A stretch of DNA of 64,000 bases from Rhizobiales bacterium GAS188 (GCA_900104855.1 FNSS01000002.1:372001-436000), one strand, 5' to 3'; positions 45,585 through 54,966 are shown, counted from the first letter of the stretch. Notes: a model not told the origin generated them from the letters alone. Numbers and translations are program-made.

Positions 45585-46532
45585 ATGGATCCAGAACACA
45601 AACGGATGAAAGATCAAGAGCTTACTGCGCTTCAGGCCGGAGACAAGCAATTGTCCGGATCGCCACGGTTCATGTCTTACGACGAAAAGCGAGCGAAGGC
45701 TCAGGAGCTTGCGAGCGTCCAGGCCGGAAACAAGCAGTGGTGGACTTCGCAGACGATGTCGTACGATTGGAGCGACAAGTTCGGGCACGAGCGGTTCTCC
45801 AAAGAGTGGTTTGAGCAGGCCGACAAACGATTCATTTATGGAGCGCGGTTGTTCGCACATGACGTGTCTCCGTTTGATAGAATTATTCCCTTTGACAAAT
45901 TAAGAGGTAAATCCATCCTTGAGATTGGTTGTGGAATGGGGCTTCACACAGAATTGCTGGCGCGAGCCGGCGCCCGGGTGGAAGCAATTGATTTGTCCCC
46001 AACCAGCGTAGAGGCTACGCGGCGACGCCTGCAGCTTAAAGGACTTGAAGCAAACGTTCAGGAGCGTGACGCGTGTGCGACCGGATTTCCCGATGAATCG
46101 TTCGATTTCATTTGGTCCTGGGGCGTCATACATCATTCCGCGCGGACCGGAATGATTATTAAGGAAATGCACCGGCTGCTTGTTCCAGGCGGGGAGGCAA
46201 TAGTGATGGTCTACAATTTGGATGGAATGCCAGCTTACACGACAATTGTCAGGGATTATCTGCTTGGCTTTTGGCGCGGAAAGACGCTTGATAGTTGCTT
46301 ATGGCGACGATCAGATGGTTATATGGCCAGATATTACTCCGCGGACATATTGATGGACATCTTCAATATCTTTTTCTCTGAAGTCTCCGCGGTGACCTAC
46401 GGGCAGGACGTTGATGCCGTGCCGCTTCCGCGTCTCCTTCGAAAAGCGGTATTGCGTTTATTCCCAGGGGATAGGCTGAGACGCGCCGCGAACCGGCGCG
46501 GCGGCTTTCTGTGTGTGACAGCCGTGAAATGA
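45585..46532 (+). CDS. Class I SAM methyltransferase with duplicated N-terminal segment
   Basis: 315 aa from ATG 45585 (GGGAG six bases upstream); the frame is also continuous with the upstream GT4 fragment. The N-terminus contains two related copies of a short segment: QELTALQAGDKQ…FMSYDE and QELASVQAGNKQ…TMSYDW. Next comes KEWFEQADKRFIYGARLF. The SAM domain has LEIGCGMGLHTELLARAG, VEAIDLSPTSVEA and FIWSWGVIHHS, then LLVPGGEAIVMVYN. The C-terminal 90 residues may bind the acceptor. The glycan substrate is unknown. Confidence 0.85.
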   Translation: MDPEHKRMKDQELTALQAGDKQLSGSPRFMSYDEKRAKAQELASVQAGNKQWWTSQTMSYDWSDKFGHERFSKEWFEQADKRFIYGARLFAHDVSPFDRIIPFDKLRGKSILEIGCGMGLHTELLARAGARVEAIDLSPTSVEATRRRLQLKGLEANVQERDACATGFPDESFDFIWSWGVIHHSARTGMIIKEMHRLLVPGGEAIVMVYNLDGMPAYTTIVRDYLLGFWRGKTLDSCLWRRSDGYMARYYSADILMDIFNIFFSEVSAVTYGQDVDAVPLPRLLRKAVLRLFPGDRLRRAANRRGGFLCVTAVK

Positions 46533-46650
46533 ACGACGCATGGTTGGACGACCGCCGCGTCCCGAGAGAGCGGGCGGCTCGAAGTCGATAGCCGGTTCGC
46601 AGATGACGCGTGCGCTACTGTCGACTGTGGCGTTCTCCAAGCATCCAAAA

Positions 46651-47496
46651 TCACGCATAGGTATTCGACGCGTCGAACCGGCCTAGGCGCGCATCGAACC
46701 ATTTGAGAGACGGTTCACGCACCAGAAGGTAATTGCCTTCGAAGAAGCGCTCCATCTCCGGGTGCCACGCTTCGAAAATCTCGATGTGATGGGGGCAGAC
46801 CCGCGCAATGTTGTAGGGTAGACCGACGACGAGGTCGAAGACATCCTTCAGAAAGGCGCGTGCATGGATCCAGCGGTGGTTGTATTCGAACTGAGCAATG
46901 TCGATCCTCCCGGCCCGGAGCAGACCAAGCGCTCCCTTGAGCACAAGTGAGTCGTGCCCTTCGGTGTCGCATTTGAGAAGATGTATGTGCTGGACATTGT
47001 GGGTCTCGCAGAATGTCGTAAGATCTACCCTCTCGACCTTCACGACTTGCGCGGAGGTGGTCGCGTCGAACTCCAGGGAATTTGTGCCGCCTTCTTCGCT
47101 GAACACCGCCATCTCCGTGCTCCCGGCCGCATCCGAGACCGCAAGCTTGAAAGCGCGCGCGAGGGTATTTGGTGCAATACCGTCGAGGTTTGCGCGAAGG
47201 CGCGCGTAGGTGCTGGGGACCGGTTCAAAGAGGAAGATGCGTGTTGTGCGTAGGCGCATCTCCGGAAGTTGTTCGAGGAAGGATCGGGTCCATTCGCCTA
47301 TGTTTGCGCCCACGTCGAAGACCGTGAGAGCGCCGCTCGACAGCGTGGTGTTCGACAATACGCTGGATTGAACATAGGCCTCCCCGTTGGTGGCCATGTC
47401 GTTCGATACTTCACCGCGTGCAAGCCTGTAGAGCCACCGACCCGATCGCCAGGCAAGACGGCGCAACGGAGCTGACGCGAGAAGGATGTTTGGCAC
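46651..47496 (-). CDS. FkbM family SAM-dependent methyltransferase
   Basis: 281 aa. The SAM loop is VFDVGANIGEWTRSFLE, then IFLFEPVPSTYARL, and the FkbM segment LLKCDTEGHDSLVLKGA (Cys and Thr replace the usual Ile and Val, but the acidic pair is kept). The C-terminus (GNYLLVREPSL) is family-typical. It is convergent with the methyltransferase at 45585 and divergent from the one at 47731. Confidence 0.9.
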   Translation of the reverse strand: MPNILLASAPLRRLAWRSGRWLYRLARGEVSNDMATNGEAYVQSSVLSNTTLSSGALTVFDVGANIGEWTRSFLEQLPEMRLRTTRIFLFEPVPSTYARLRANLDGIAPNTLARAFKLAVSDAAGSTEMAVFSEEGGTNSLEFDATTSAQVVKVERVDLTTFCETHNVQHIHLLKCDTEGHDSLVLKGALGLLRAGRIDIAQFEYNHRWIHARAFLKDVFDLVVGLPYNIARVCPHHIEIFEAWHPEMERFFEGNYLLVREPSLKWFDARLGRFDASNTYA

Positions 47497-47730
47497 CGGG
47501 CGGGTTGCTCCATGCGACTATGTTATGGACGGCTCACCCCGATCCATCACTCTCGTCGAAAGGAAAAGGGGCAGCCAAACAATCGGCGACCTGTGGTAAT
47601 ATAATGCAGTCGCGTCGGCTCCGCGTCAATTTTCATCGGACTCCATCCCTACGGGAGGACTTAGGTAAATTGTTGTGACATAGATCTGTGCCGCGGCTCC
47701 GGGCGTCGGGCACCAGGCGAAGGCGAAGCG

Positions 47731-48435
47731 ATGCATGCGGGAGATTACGAGCACTATTCAAAATGGAAACGGTGGGATTCGCGAGACTTTCTGGTTTGCA
47801 CCCCGCACGAGGCAAGCTATTTCGCGGGCGAACTTCGAAACGTCCCCGTTGAGGGCGCGCGCGTGCTGGAGATTGGCTTTGGGAACGGCAACTTCCTTCG
47901 CTTTGCGAGCGATCGAGGCGCGACTGTGAGTGGAACCGAGCTCCTGGACGAAGCCGCCGCAAGCGCACGGCGGTGCGGAATTCACGTCTATCGCCCGGAC
48001 CTTTCAGACGCGACGGCGGAGAGCGCCGGGCAGTTTGACCTCGTCGCTGCCTTCGACGTTCTCGAGCACATGACATTCGACGAGATTGTCGAGGTATTTG
48101 AGTCATTATCGCGGTTATTGAAGGTAGGCGGCCATGTCATCGCCCGATTCCCCAATGGGCAGAGCCCATTAGGCCGCGTGCCGCAATATGGCGACCATAC
48201 GCATCGCTCGGTCCTCTCTTCCCAGCTGCTGATGCAACTCCTTCTGGGCAAGCCCTGGATACTGGAGCGGGCGGACAATCCCTTCGTCGTCGTTCAAGAT
48301 CGGAGCTTGATCAGGCGGATCGGTCTGCGCCTGCGCCTTGCTGGGCGACGCGTCGTCGAGAGGGCGGTAAATCGTCTTTATGGGCTCGACGTGACCCTTG
48401 ATCCTAATGTGACGGTTCTCCTTCGCCGGATCTGA
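47731..48435 (+). CDS. Class I SAM methyltransferase
   Basis: 234 aa from ATG 47731. SAM motif I is LEIGFGNGNFLRFASDRG, then VSGTELLDEAAASA, FDLVAAFDVLEHM and LLKVGGHVIARFPNGQSP. The tail has a basic helix (RRIGLRLRLAGRRVVERAV) that may sit at the membrane. It resembles methyltransferases of capsule and lipopolysaccharide loci. The downstream side is occupied by an ISAs1 remnant. Confidence 0.88.
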   Translation: MHAGDYEHYSKWKRWDSRDFLVCTPHEASYFAGELRNVPVEGARVLEIGFGNGNFLRFASDRGATVSGTELLDEAAASARRCGIHVYRPDLSDATAESAGQFDLVAAFDVLEHMTFDEIVEVFESLSRLLKVGGHVIARFPNGQSPLGRVPQYGDHTHRSVLSSQLLMQLLLGKPWILERADNPFVVVQDRSLIRRIGLRLRLAGRRVVERAVNRLYGLDVTLDPNVTVLLRRI

Positions 48436-48483
48436 GGTGATGCGGGTGCTACCTCCGATGCGCCGAGCACCGTGCTTCCTCTC

Positions 48484-49065
48484 AACCAGGGGAATCGCTT
48501 CAGGTTAACGATGGGGTTTGAAAGGATGAGGCTTTGGAGGTAATCGGGGTTGAGGTTGGCGAGTTTTCGGCGAACCTTGAGGCTGTGCTTGTCTTTTGGA
48601 TTTCGCACGAGGTTCATGGCCATGTGTTTGACGACGGCCATGTTTTGCGGGCCTTGCGAGATCTTCGTGGAAGACGACGTCGAGAACCCAGTGCAGCCGG
48701 TTCTCGATGCCCCAATGGGCGCGGACCGCGGCCGCGAACGTTTTGGCATCGAGCTTCGTCGAAGCCAGATAATATCTCCGCTCTCGCGCGATCGATCCGT
48801 TTCGCTCGACGCGAGTTTCGAGCATGCCGATCATGGCGAGGTGGGGGAAGCGCGGCTCGTCGGTGTAACGGCGATCCGAGAACAGCCAGTCGACCTTGTG
48901 GCAGACGACAAGGCGACGCTCCTCGATGCGGTCGTGATCGCCGTCGGTGGTCTTGTGCTCGGGCTCCAGCATATCGGTTGGCGGAGCATCGAAGAATTCC
49001 ACGACGTCCTGATGGAGAAGCGGCCGATTGGCCTTCAGCGCCAATAGGTAATCGCGAAGGCAGCC
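48484..49065 (-). pseudogene. ISAs1 family transposase, truncated and frameshifted
   Basis: The minus strand reads DYLLALKANRPLLHQDVV from the very start of the fragment, then KVDWLFSDRRYTDEPRF, ERRYYLASTKLDA, HWGIENRLHWVLDVVFHED (the ISAs1 H-repeat signature). After HED homology moves to another frame (QNMAVVKHMAMNLVRN, HSLKVRRKLANLNPDYL). The first half of the transposase is missing at 49065. A frameshift at about 48665 separates the two parts. Confidence 0.85.
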
Positions 49066-49314
49066 GTATCGACGGCTGCCCGGAAGAGGCCCTGAAGTTC
49101 CGCCGCCATTGCCGGACGGCTCGCTTCAGATCCTGGCGAGGGACAAGACGAAGGACGAGGCGGCCTTCGCCTGATCAGCCAGCAACGGCGCCTTGGCACG
49201 AGGAGCGCGTCCGGCATCTTCGCAATAGCGGCCGCGAGGCGCCTGGCCTGCTCCTTGCGCGGCGTCGACGTCTGGCGAACGTCCTGGTGGAGCCGGCTCG
49301 CGGGGTAGCCTGCA

Positions 49315-49563
49315 TCAGACCGTCTCGACCAGGCGGCGAGCGTTCCTCATTAGTCCCGAGATGTGTTTGCGCAACTCGACGAGTTCGCCCGAAAAGCGTC
49401 CGTGCTTCTTGGCGTTCTGGTTCGCAATGGGCGCACCACCTCGAGCGCCATGCATCCGGCATACGCTATGACCGCGCACGGCGGGCGACTGGCACGGCTT
49501 CCCGGTCCGCTTCGATCGTGCTTTGCATCGTGGTGCCAGGTGCATGGGTAATTTGCTTTGCAT
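49315..49563 (-). CDS. Small HGGxxG-type protein (zinc-ribbon-like)
   Basis: 82 aa from ATG at 49563. The core has RCKARSKRTGKPCQSPAV and then CRMHGARGGAPIANQNAKKHG, a Cys-x-Ala-…-Cys-…-Cys-x-x-His pattern typical of a small alphaproteobacterial family often encoded beside phage or transposon genes. Its 5' end overlaps the 3' end of the upstream gene (49466-50062) by about 98 bp in a different frame, a layout that recurs in this family as far as I recall. Function unknown; a DNA- or RNA-binding role is plausible. Confidence 0.7.
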   Translation of the reverse strand: MQSKLPMHLAPRCKARSKRTGKPCQSPAVRGHSVCRMHGARGGAPIANQNAKKHGRFSGELVELRKHISGLMRNARRLVETV

Positions 49564-50062
49564 AGGGTTGATCCTCAGATTTCGGTTGTACCCCTCCCCC
49601 TGGGGCTTCCACGCTTCCCACAATGGCTTGGCCGCCAGCGTTCACCGTGACATGCTCGACCGTGACTCGTTGCTGGCCTTTCCCGCGATGGCGATTGAGG
49701 GCTTCGACCAGCGCGACATGGGTTCGCGAAAGCTTGTTCGCCTGGTTCAGATTTTCATGCCTGCCATCGAACGTCTGCCCATCTTTCATCGCTCGCCGGT
49801 AAGCTTCCATCGCCGCGTGGTGCGCAGCGAGCATCTGGGCGACGATCATTCCCTCGATCTCGTCTTGTGGCTTAAGGCCGCTTAGCGCGCCGATGATGGC
49901 CCGGATCTGCGCATTGCGCTCGACGGCGTCGGAGTTGCCAACCCACAGAGAGGCAATATTCTGGTTGATGATTTCGCGGTTCCACATACCGCTTCTTGAG
50001 CCGCCGAGTTTGATTCCGTCCTCGATAAAATCAGTTTCTGGTTCTTTGGCCTGCTTTTCCAT
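49466..50062 (-). CDS. Conserved hypothetical protein paired with the HGGxxG protein
   Basis: 198 aa from ATG at 50062. The protein has NQNIASLWVGNSDAVERNAQ, GLKPQDEIEGMIVAQMLAAHHAAMEAYRRAM, LNQANKLSRTHVALVEALNRHRGKGQQ and a conserved VTVEHVTVNAGGQAIVG tail followed by a disordered end. The helical core and the VEHVHVH-like strand are characteristic of a Rhizobiales family of unknown function. It overlaps the small HGGxxG gene downstream on the same strand. Confidence 0.75.
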   Translation of the reverse strand: MEKQAKEPETDFIEDGIKLGGSRSGMWNREIINQNIASLWVGNSDAVERNAQIRAIIGALSGLKPQDEIEGMIVAQMLAAHHAAMEAYRRAMKDGQTFDGRHENLNQANKLSRTHVALVEALNRHRGKGQQRVTVEHVTVNAGGQAIVGSVEAPGGGVQPKSEDQPYAKQITHAPGTTMQSTIEADREAVPVARRARS

Positions 50063-50533
50063 GTGATCTCCGGCAAATTGCGTCGGCACCAATCTAGCAG
50101 GACATGCGCCAACCCCCCATGGCAGATAGCTCATTATTCACAGCGTTAAGAATGCATATCTCGCACCGCGGGCGTGAAAGGGGAACGAGGGGATTTGGCG
50201 GGCGTCGTGTCGCCTATTCATCATCGAACGCCCCAGTTCTGGGCGGTTCTCCACAAGACGAGCTTCGTTCGTCGAATCGAATGCCGGATGGGACGGGAAC
50301 GTCGCGGGCCATGACGTGGTGCGATGTAGATGACCCGCGCAGGAGAGGTCATATTGGTACGCCGACAGCCTCGCGAAATGTAGCGTCGGCCGCAGCCACA
50401 GTTCTCTATTCGAGTCGGCGGAAATGGGATGCTGGCCGGATGCTCGTCGTATTGTAGACGGCGCCGTGGATCGAGAGGATCCGTTGCGCAATCCGCGCAA
50501 CCTGAACCCTCGCTCCAGGCACTGAGCGTGACC
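50063..50533. other. Gap with no recognisable gene
   Basis: About 470 bp. A long minus-strand frame (50138-51139) crosses it but is the antisense shadow of the autotransporter fragment. Nothing else could be identified. Confidence 0.35.
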
Positions 50534-50938
50534 TATGAGCCGTTCCTGCAGGCGGCCATCGTGCATATCGGCCAGGACCGCTACACGGAGACAGCCTTCG
50601 CGGCAGGGTTCGGCGGCGCGGCAGGCCTTGTCGGAGCGGCGCATGATTACGATCTTGGCTCGACGACGCTCGGCCTGCGCAGCGAATACAGGCTCCCGAG
50701 CCTGCCGGGCTTCACGCTGCGCACCCTGATCGGCTGGCGCTACGCCTATGGCGATGTGAAGCCCAAGGTGACGCAGGCTTTTGCGGGCTTGCTCGGCAGC
50801 TTCACGGTGGCGGGCGTGCCGGTCGACCGCAACGCCCTCGTGACCGAGACCAATCTCGATTATGCGGTGAGCGCGGCCGTCACCGTCGGCCTGTCCTATG
50901 CGGGCCACCTCAAGGGCCATGTGGATGTGAATTTCTGA
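50534..50938 (+). pseudogene. Autotransporter beta-barrel domain, C-terminal remnant
   Basis: YEPFLQAAIVHIGQDRYTET, LGSTTLGLRSEYRLPS, LRTLIGWRYAYGDVKP, FTVAGVPVDRNALVTETNL and the C-terminal strand GLSYAGHLKGHVDVNF give the last 130 residues of a type V autotransporter barrel, ending in the aromatic Phe needed for BAM recognition. The passenger domain and most of the barrel are missing; no signal peptide precedes it. Confidence 0.8.
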
Positions 50939-51139
50939 AGGGGCGGCATCACGCGGCGAAATGAGTTTGGGCGCATGTTCGAGATATTGCCGAAGGCCTG
51001 AGGATTTCGCCCGGATTCCCTCCGAACCGTGTCGCGGCCACGCCATACACCCACTTCCGCGCCGCCCGGAAGAGAGATCGCTCGTGCCGACCACCTCAAA
51101 ATCTCCATCTCCGCTGAAGAGCAGCTCACGACGGCGCAT

Positions 51140-51620
51140 CGCGACAATTTGGCCTATGTTTTACGTGCGGCAGTCATTCGTGAACCATGCAACATCAGGA
51201 GAACGGAGTTGCAATATTACCCGATCCATCGCGCCACCGGTCTGGGGTAGCCGCATGAGCGGGTACAGGTCATTGACGAGGATCTTGCAAATCGGTGACG
51301 GGCAGCGTAGAGCGCCACGGCTTCCAGAAGCCGATCGCCGAGATCGGCCTCCGCAACGCCGGTCTCGTGGTCAGCCTCGACGCTTCGCGCTGAGCCCGCA
51401 ACAATCGGGACTGGCATCAGCTTCTCGAGTTCTGCTCAGTGTTCGACGTCCTCATGGCGGACGGCGAACGCCTCTACTCCAGGCCTACCACGATCGTCGA
51501 TTGCTTGGCATGTCAGGCATCATGAGCGAGGCGGAAACTCCACCCGATCCGGATGCGTCTTCATCAGGGGAGTGCCAGAACGCGGCGCAAGGCACCTCTC
51601 AACTTGCGCCTCTGGTCGTA
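51140..51620 (+). pseudogene. Serine recombinase (resolvase domain) remnant with several frameshifts
   Basis: Homology is spread over three frames: FYVRQSFVNHATSGE (start, with the YVRQS catalytic-serine region), HERVQVIDEDLA, then EIGLRNAGLVVSLDASR, ARNNRDWHQLLEFCSVFDVLMADGERLY, and finally LLGMSGIMSEAE. These are consecutive blocks of the resolvase domain of a large serine recombinase, broken by stops and frameshifts. The DNA-binding end is missing; a similar end is found at 34093. Confidence 0.75.
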
Positions 51621-51845
51621 ACGCTCTATAATTGATATGGATCGAGGGCAGATGTTAAATGCACGGAGGACGATCATAAATTGACGTCCGACGCCCTGAC
51701 GCGCGCCGATGTCCGCCGAACGTGAGGGCAGGTCTCGCTACCAAATGAGTGTGTGACCCGCGTCAGCCGTTTTGCATTTCACGGGTCGCCTACGTCGAAG
51801 CAATATATCGATGCATTTGGGGGGAGGAAGCGGCTAGGAAACGCG

Positions 51846-52607
51846 GTGACCTTGCGTACGGGTTTGATGGCCGTCACGCTGATGATTTGTGGCGGCTCTT
51901 TCGGCGGCTGCATTAATTCCTCTGGCGGGCTCGAGAATAGGGCAGTTTGGAGCGAGAGCGCGACCCCGGCCGCTTTTGACGGGGCGGCAAGCAATTCAGG
52001 ACAGATAGCGCGCGCTGTTGATACTTACACGGCGGCAGCGACTCCCGGAAATGCCGGCTATAAAGTCGGCCCCCAGGACGTGCTCGACGTGTCGGTGTTC
52101 CAGGTTCCTGAGCTCACACGCAGCGTTCAGGTCAGCGATATCGGAACCGTCAACCTGCCTCTGGTCGGCGAAGTTGCCGCAGCAGGGAAGACCTCGCGCG
52201 AAATCGAGCGCGACCTTGCGTCGAAACTTGGTGCCAAATATGTGCGCTCTCCGCAGGTGACGGTATTTGTAAAGGAATATAACAGCCAACGCGTGACAGT
52301 GGAAGGTGCCGTCAAGAAGCCTGGAGTATATCCTGTCAGGGGCAAGAACTCGCTGACGCAATTCATCGCGATGGCCGAAGGTCTTGACCACGATACCGCT
52401 TCGAGCACGGTGGTCGTTTTTCGGAGCAACGAGGGCAAACGCTACGCCGCCAAGTTCGATATCAAGGAAATCATGGCGGGACGCGCCGACGATCCGCCGA
52501 TCCAGCAAGACGACATCATCGTCGTCGACAGTTCGACCAGCAAAGAAGTATTTTCCTACCTTGTAAAAGCACTGCCCGCTGTCGCTGTGTTCTCCCTCCT
52601 ACAATGA
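51846..52607 (+). CDS. Wza-like polysaccharide export protein (outer-membrane auxiliary)
   Basis: 253 aa from GTG 51846, preceded by AGGAAA; a frame start at 51753 exists but would put about 30 extra residues before the signal peptide. The signal ends at a cysteine (CGGSFGGCINS) that could be lipidated, though the lipobox is imperfect. The Poly_export domain starts at GYKVGPQDVLDVSVFQVPEL and has GTVNLPLVGEVAAAG; an SLBB-type segment (VEGAVKKPGVYPV) and IQQDDIIVV follow. Wza-type proteins form the export channel across the outer membrane. The BY-kinase gene follows 46 bp downstream. Confidence 0.9.
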   Translation: MTLRTGLMAVTLMICGGSFGGCINSSGGLENRAVWSESATPAAFDGAASNSGQIARAVDTYTAAATPGNAGYKVGPQDVLDVSVFQVPELTRSVQVSDIGTVNLPLVGEVAAAGKTSREIERDLASKLGAKYVRSPQVTVFVKEYNSQRVTVEGAVKKPGVYPVRGKNSLTQFIAMAEGLDHDTASSTVVVFRSNEGKRYAAKFDIKEIMAGRADDPPIQQDDIIVVDSSTSKEVFSYLVKALPAVAVFSLLQ

Positions 52608-52653
52608 TGCGGTCACAATGGTTGCGTACGCTGACGGACCCTAAGCGGCACAT

Positions 52654-54966
52654 ATGAACGACAGTCACCCAAATTTTTCCAACTATGCTCATTACCTGAC
52701 TGGCGAACTTGTCCCGTTCACGACAAGTGCGGTAGCGCGCCGAGGCTACGGCCAGACCGACTGGCATCAGGAATATGCTTCGAGCGGCGCAGAAAAATTC
52801 CGCGCTAATCTCCGTGAGTATTGGCGCATCTTCAAAAAATGGAAGTGGATAATCCTGACGATTATCGCGGTTGTCACCGGCTTGGGCGCACTGCGCACGC
52901 TGACGATGATCCCGATGTATACGGCGATGATCCGCCTTCAGATCGATCGCAACGTTTCCAAGGTTGTTGAGGGAGGAAACGTCATGCCGGTTGAGGGAGC
53001 GGATTACGAGTTCCTGCGGACCCAATACGAGCTTCTGCAAAGTCGCTCGGTTGCCGAACGTGCCGCGTCGGCGCTCAAGCTGGGAGATGATGCGGACTTT
53101 TTAAAGCCCAGAGAGTATTCAATCCGCGACACTGTCAGGCGCTTGACAATGTTCAACCCGTCGAGCGTCGTCGAGAACGACAAGAGCGTCGGTAGGGCCG
53201 AGCTCCAAGAAGCTAGCGTAGGCGTCATCCTTAGCAATCGCTTGGTGCGACCAATCACCGGCTCGCGGCTGGTCGACATCACCTATTCCGACACGGACCC
53301 TGAGCGCGCGCAGAGGATTGTGACTGCTCTCGCGGATGCGTTTATCGCATCGAACCTCGACAAACGTTTCCAGGCGAACGCGTACGCCAAAGCCTTCCTC
53401 GAGGATCATCTGAAGCAATTGCAGTCGCGTCTCCAAGACTCCGAAAATGCTGCCCTGGAGTTTGGCAAGAAGGAACAGATCATCGGCACAACCGAAAAGT
53501 CATCAATCGCGGAAAATAACCTCGCGGCCGCCAATGCGACGCTGGGAAACCTGGTGTCGGAACGGATCAAGAATGAGCAGCTTTGGAAGCAGGTCGAATC
53601 CGCCAATGCAATCAGCTTGCCGCAGTTCTTGTCCAACAAGGTCATCGAAGGCCTGCGCGACAAGCGCAACACGCTGGTGACTCAGTATCAGGAGAAGCTT
53701 CAAACGTTCAAGCCCAGCTATCCCGCGATGGTGCAGATCAACAACCAGGTTAGGGAAGTCGATCGACAGCTTGCCGCCGAAGTTGGGACAATCAAGGCTG
53801 CGCTCAGAGGGGCGTACCAGGCTTCGGTAAGCCAGGAAAATCAAATGAAGGGCCAGATCGAGAGCTTAAGGGCGGAAGTTCTCGATCTTCAAAGACGCGG
53901 CATTCAGTATAACATCTTGAAGCGGGAAGCTGACACGAACCGTTCGCTTTATGAGAGTCTGTTGCAGCGGTACAAGGAGGTCGACATCGCGGGCGGTGTC
54001 GGTGCCAATAATATCTTCATCGTCGATAAGGCTGAACTCCCAACCTCTCCCTCCTCGCCCCACGTCTCGCGTGATCTTGTTCTATCATTGCTTTTTGGCT
54101 TTGCGCTTGGTCTAGGTGCTGCATTCGTCCTCGAACGCCTGGATGACACCGTGAACTCCGTCGAGGAAGTGGAAAGGCTCACGGGACTGGCAACCCTCGG
54201 AGCCATTCCGAAGGTCGGCCGGGGCCGGACAATCGAGAAGGAGCTTGCTGACCTCTGGTCGCCCGCGACCGAAGCTTACCGTTCGCTTTGCGCAGCGCTG
54301 CATTTTGCGACCGAGAGTGGCCTGCCCAAAACGCTATTCGTCACCAGTTCGTCGACTTCGGAGGGGAAATCCACTACAGCTATCGCGGTGGCCAGGCGCT
54401 TCGCGAACATCGGACTCCGAGTACTGCTTATCGATGGGGATCTTCGCGACGCGTCGCTGCACTTGAAGCTCAATCTACGCAACAGCGTTGGGCTTACCAA
54501 TTACCTCACCGGACGCTGTACCGCGTCGGAAGCTTTCCAGAATACGAACACCCCCAATTTGACTTTCATGGCGTCCGGCCCCCTGCCTCCTAACGCGGCC
54601 GATCTGCTTTCCAGCTCGCGCTTGTTGTCGTTGCTCTCTGTGGGAATTGATACCTTCGATTTCATCGTATTTGACGGGCCGCCTGTCATGGGCCTCGCTG
54701 ATGCTCAATTATTATCCGGCGCGGCTGCCGCCACAATTTTCATGGTCGGTGCCGGCAAGGCGCGTAAGGGCGTGGTGCGTAACGCGCTCAAACGCTTGCA
54801 ATTTGCGCGCGGCTCGATAATCGGAGCAGTGCTTACGCGTCACGATTCGAAGAACGCGGACTACGGGTACGGATACGGATTTGGCCATGAATCACCCCGG
54901 AACCGAGCTCTGACCGAAGGCGAGGGAGATCATCTGCAACTGACAAGCGACCAATGCAGCAGCTGA
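52654..54966 (+). CDS. Wzc-like polysaccharide co-polymerase with BY-kinase domain
   Basis: 770 aa. The Wzz domain is bordered by membrane helices at about residues 63-85 (WIILTIIAVVTG) and 472-495 (LVLSLLFGFALGLG), with a long coiled-coil periplasmic region between. The cytoplasmic kinase has Walker A TSEGKSTTA (Lys572), Walker A' LLIDGDLRD (Asp594, Asp596) and Walker B FIVFDGPP (Asp674). The tail has tyrosines 737, 739 and 741 in DYGYGYGFG, a short version of the autophosphorylated cluster. It regulates chain length and export together with the Wza-like protein upstream. Confidence 0.93.
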   Translation: MNDSHPNFSNYAHYLTGELVPFTTSAVARRGYGQTDWHQEYASSGAEKFRANLREYWRIFKKWKWIILTIIAVVTGLGALRTLTMIPMYTAMIRLQIDRNVSKVVEGGNVMPVEGADYEFLRTQYELLQSRSVAERAASALKLGDDADFLKPREYSIRDTVRRLTMFNPSSVVENDKSVGRAELQEASVGVILSNRLVRPITGSRLVDITYSDTDPERAQRIVTALADAFIASNLDKRFQANAYAKAFLEDHLKQLQSRLQDSENAALEFGKKEQIIGTTEKSSIAENNLAAANATLGNLVSERIKNEQLWKQVESANAISLPQFLSNKVIEGLRDKRNTLVTQYQEKLQTFKPSYPAMVQINNQVREVDRQLAAEVGTIKAALRGAYQASVSQENQMKGQIESLRAEVLDLQRRGIQYNILKREADTNRSLYESLLQRYKEVDIAGGVGANNIFIVDKAELPTSPSSPHVSRDLVLSLLFGFALGLGAAFVLERLDDTVNSVEEVERLTGLATLGAIPKVGRGRTIEKELADLWSPATEAYRSLCAALHFATESGLPKTLFVTSSSTSEGKSTTAIAVARRFANIGLRVLLIDGDLRDASLHLKLNLRNSVGLTNYLTGRCTASEAFQNTNTPNLTFMASGPLPPNAADLLSSSRLLSLLSVGIDTFDFIVFDGPPVMGLADAQLLSGAAAATIFMVGAGKARKGVVRNALKRLQFARGSIIGAVLTRHDSKNADYGYGYGFGHESPRNRALTEGEGDHLQLTSDQCSS

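Noticed and set aside
48534-49565. Plus-strand reading frame of 343 codons
   Set aside because: Arginine-rich shadow of the ISAs1 remnant on the other strand.
50138-51139. Minus-strand reading frame of 333 codons
   Set aside because: Antisense to the autotransporter fragment, which has unmistakable barrel motifs.
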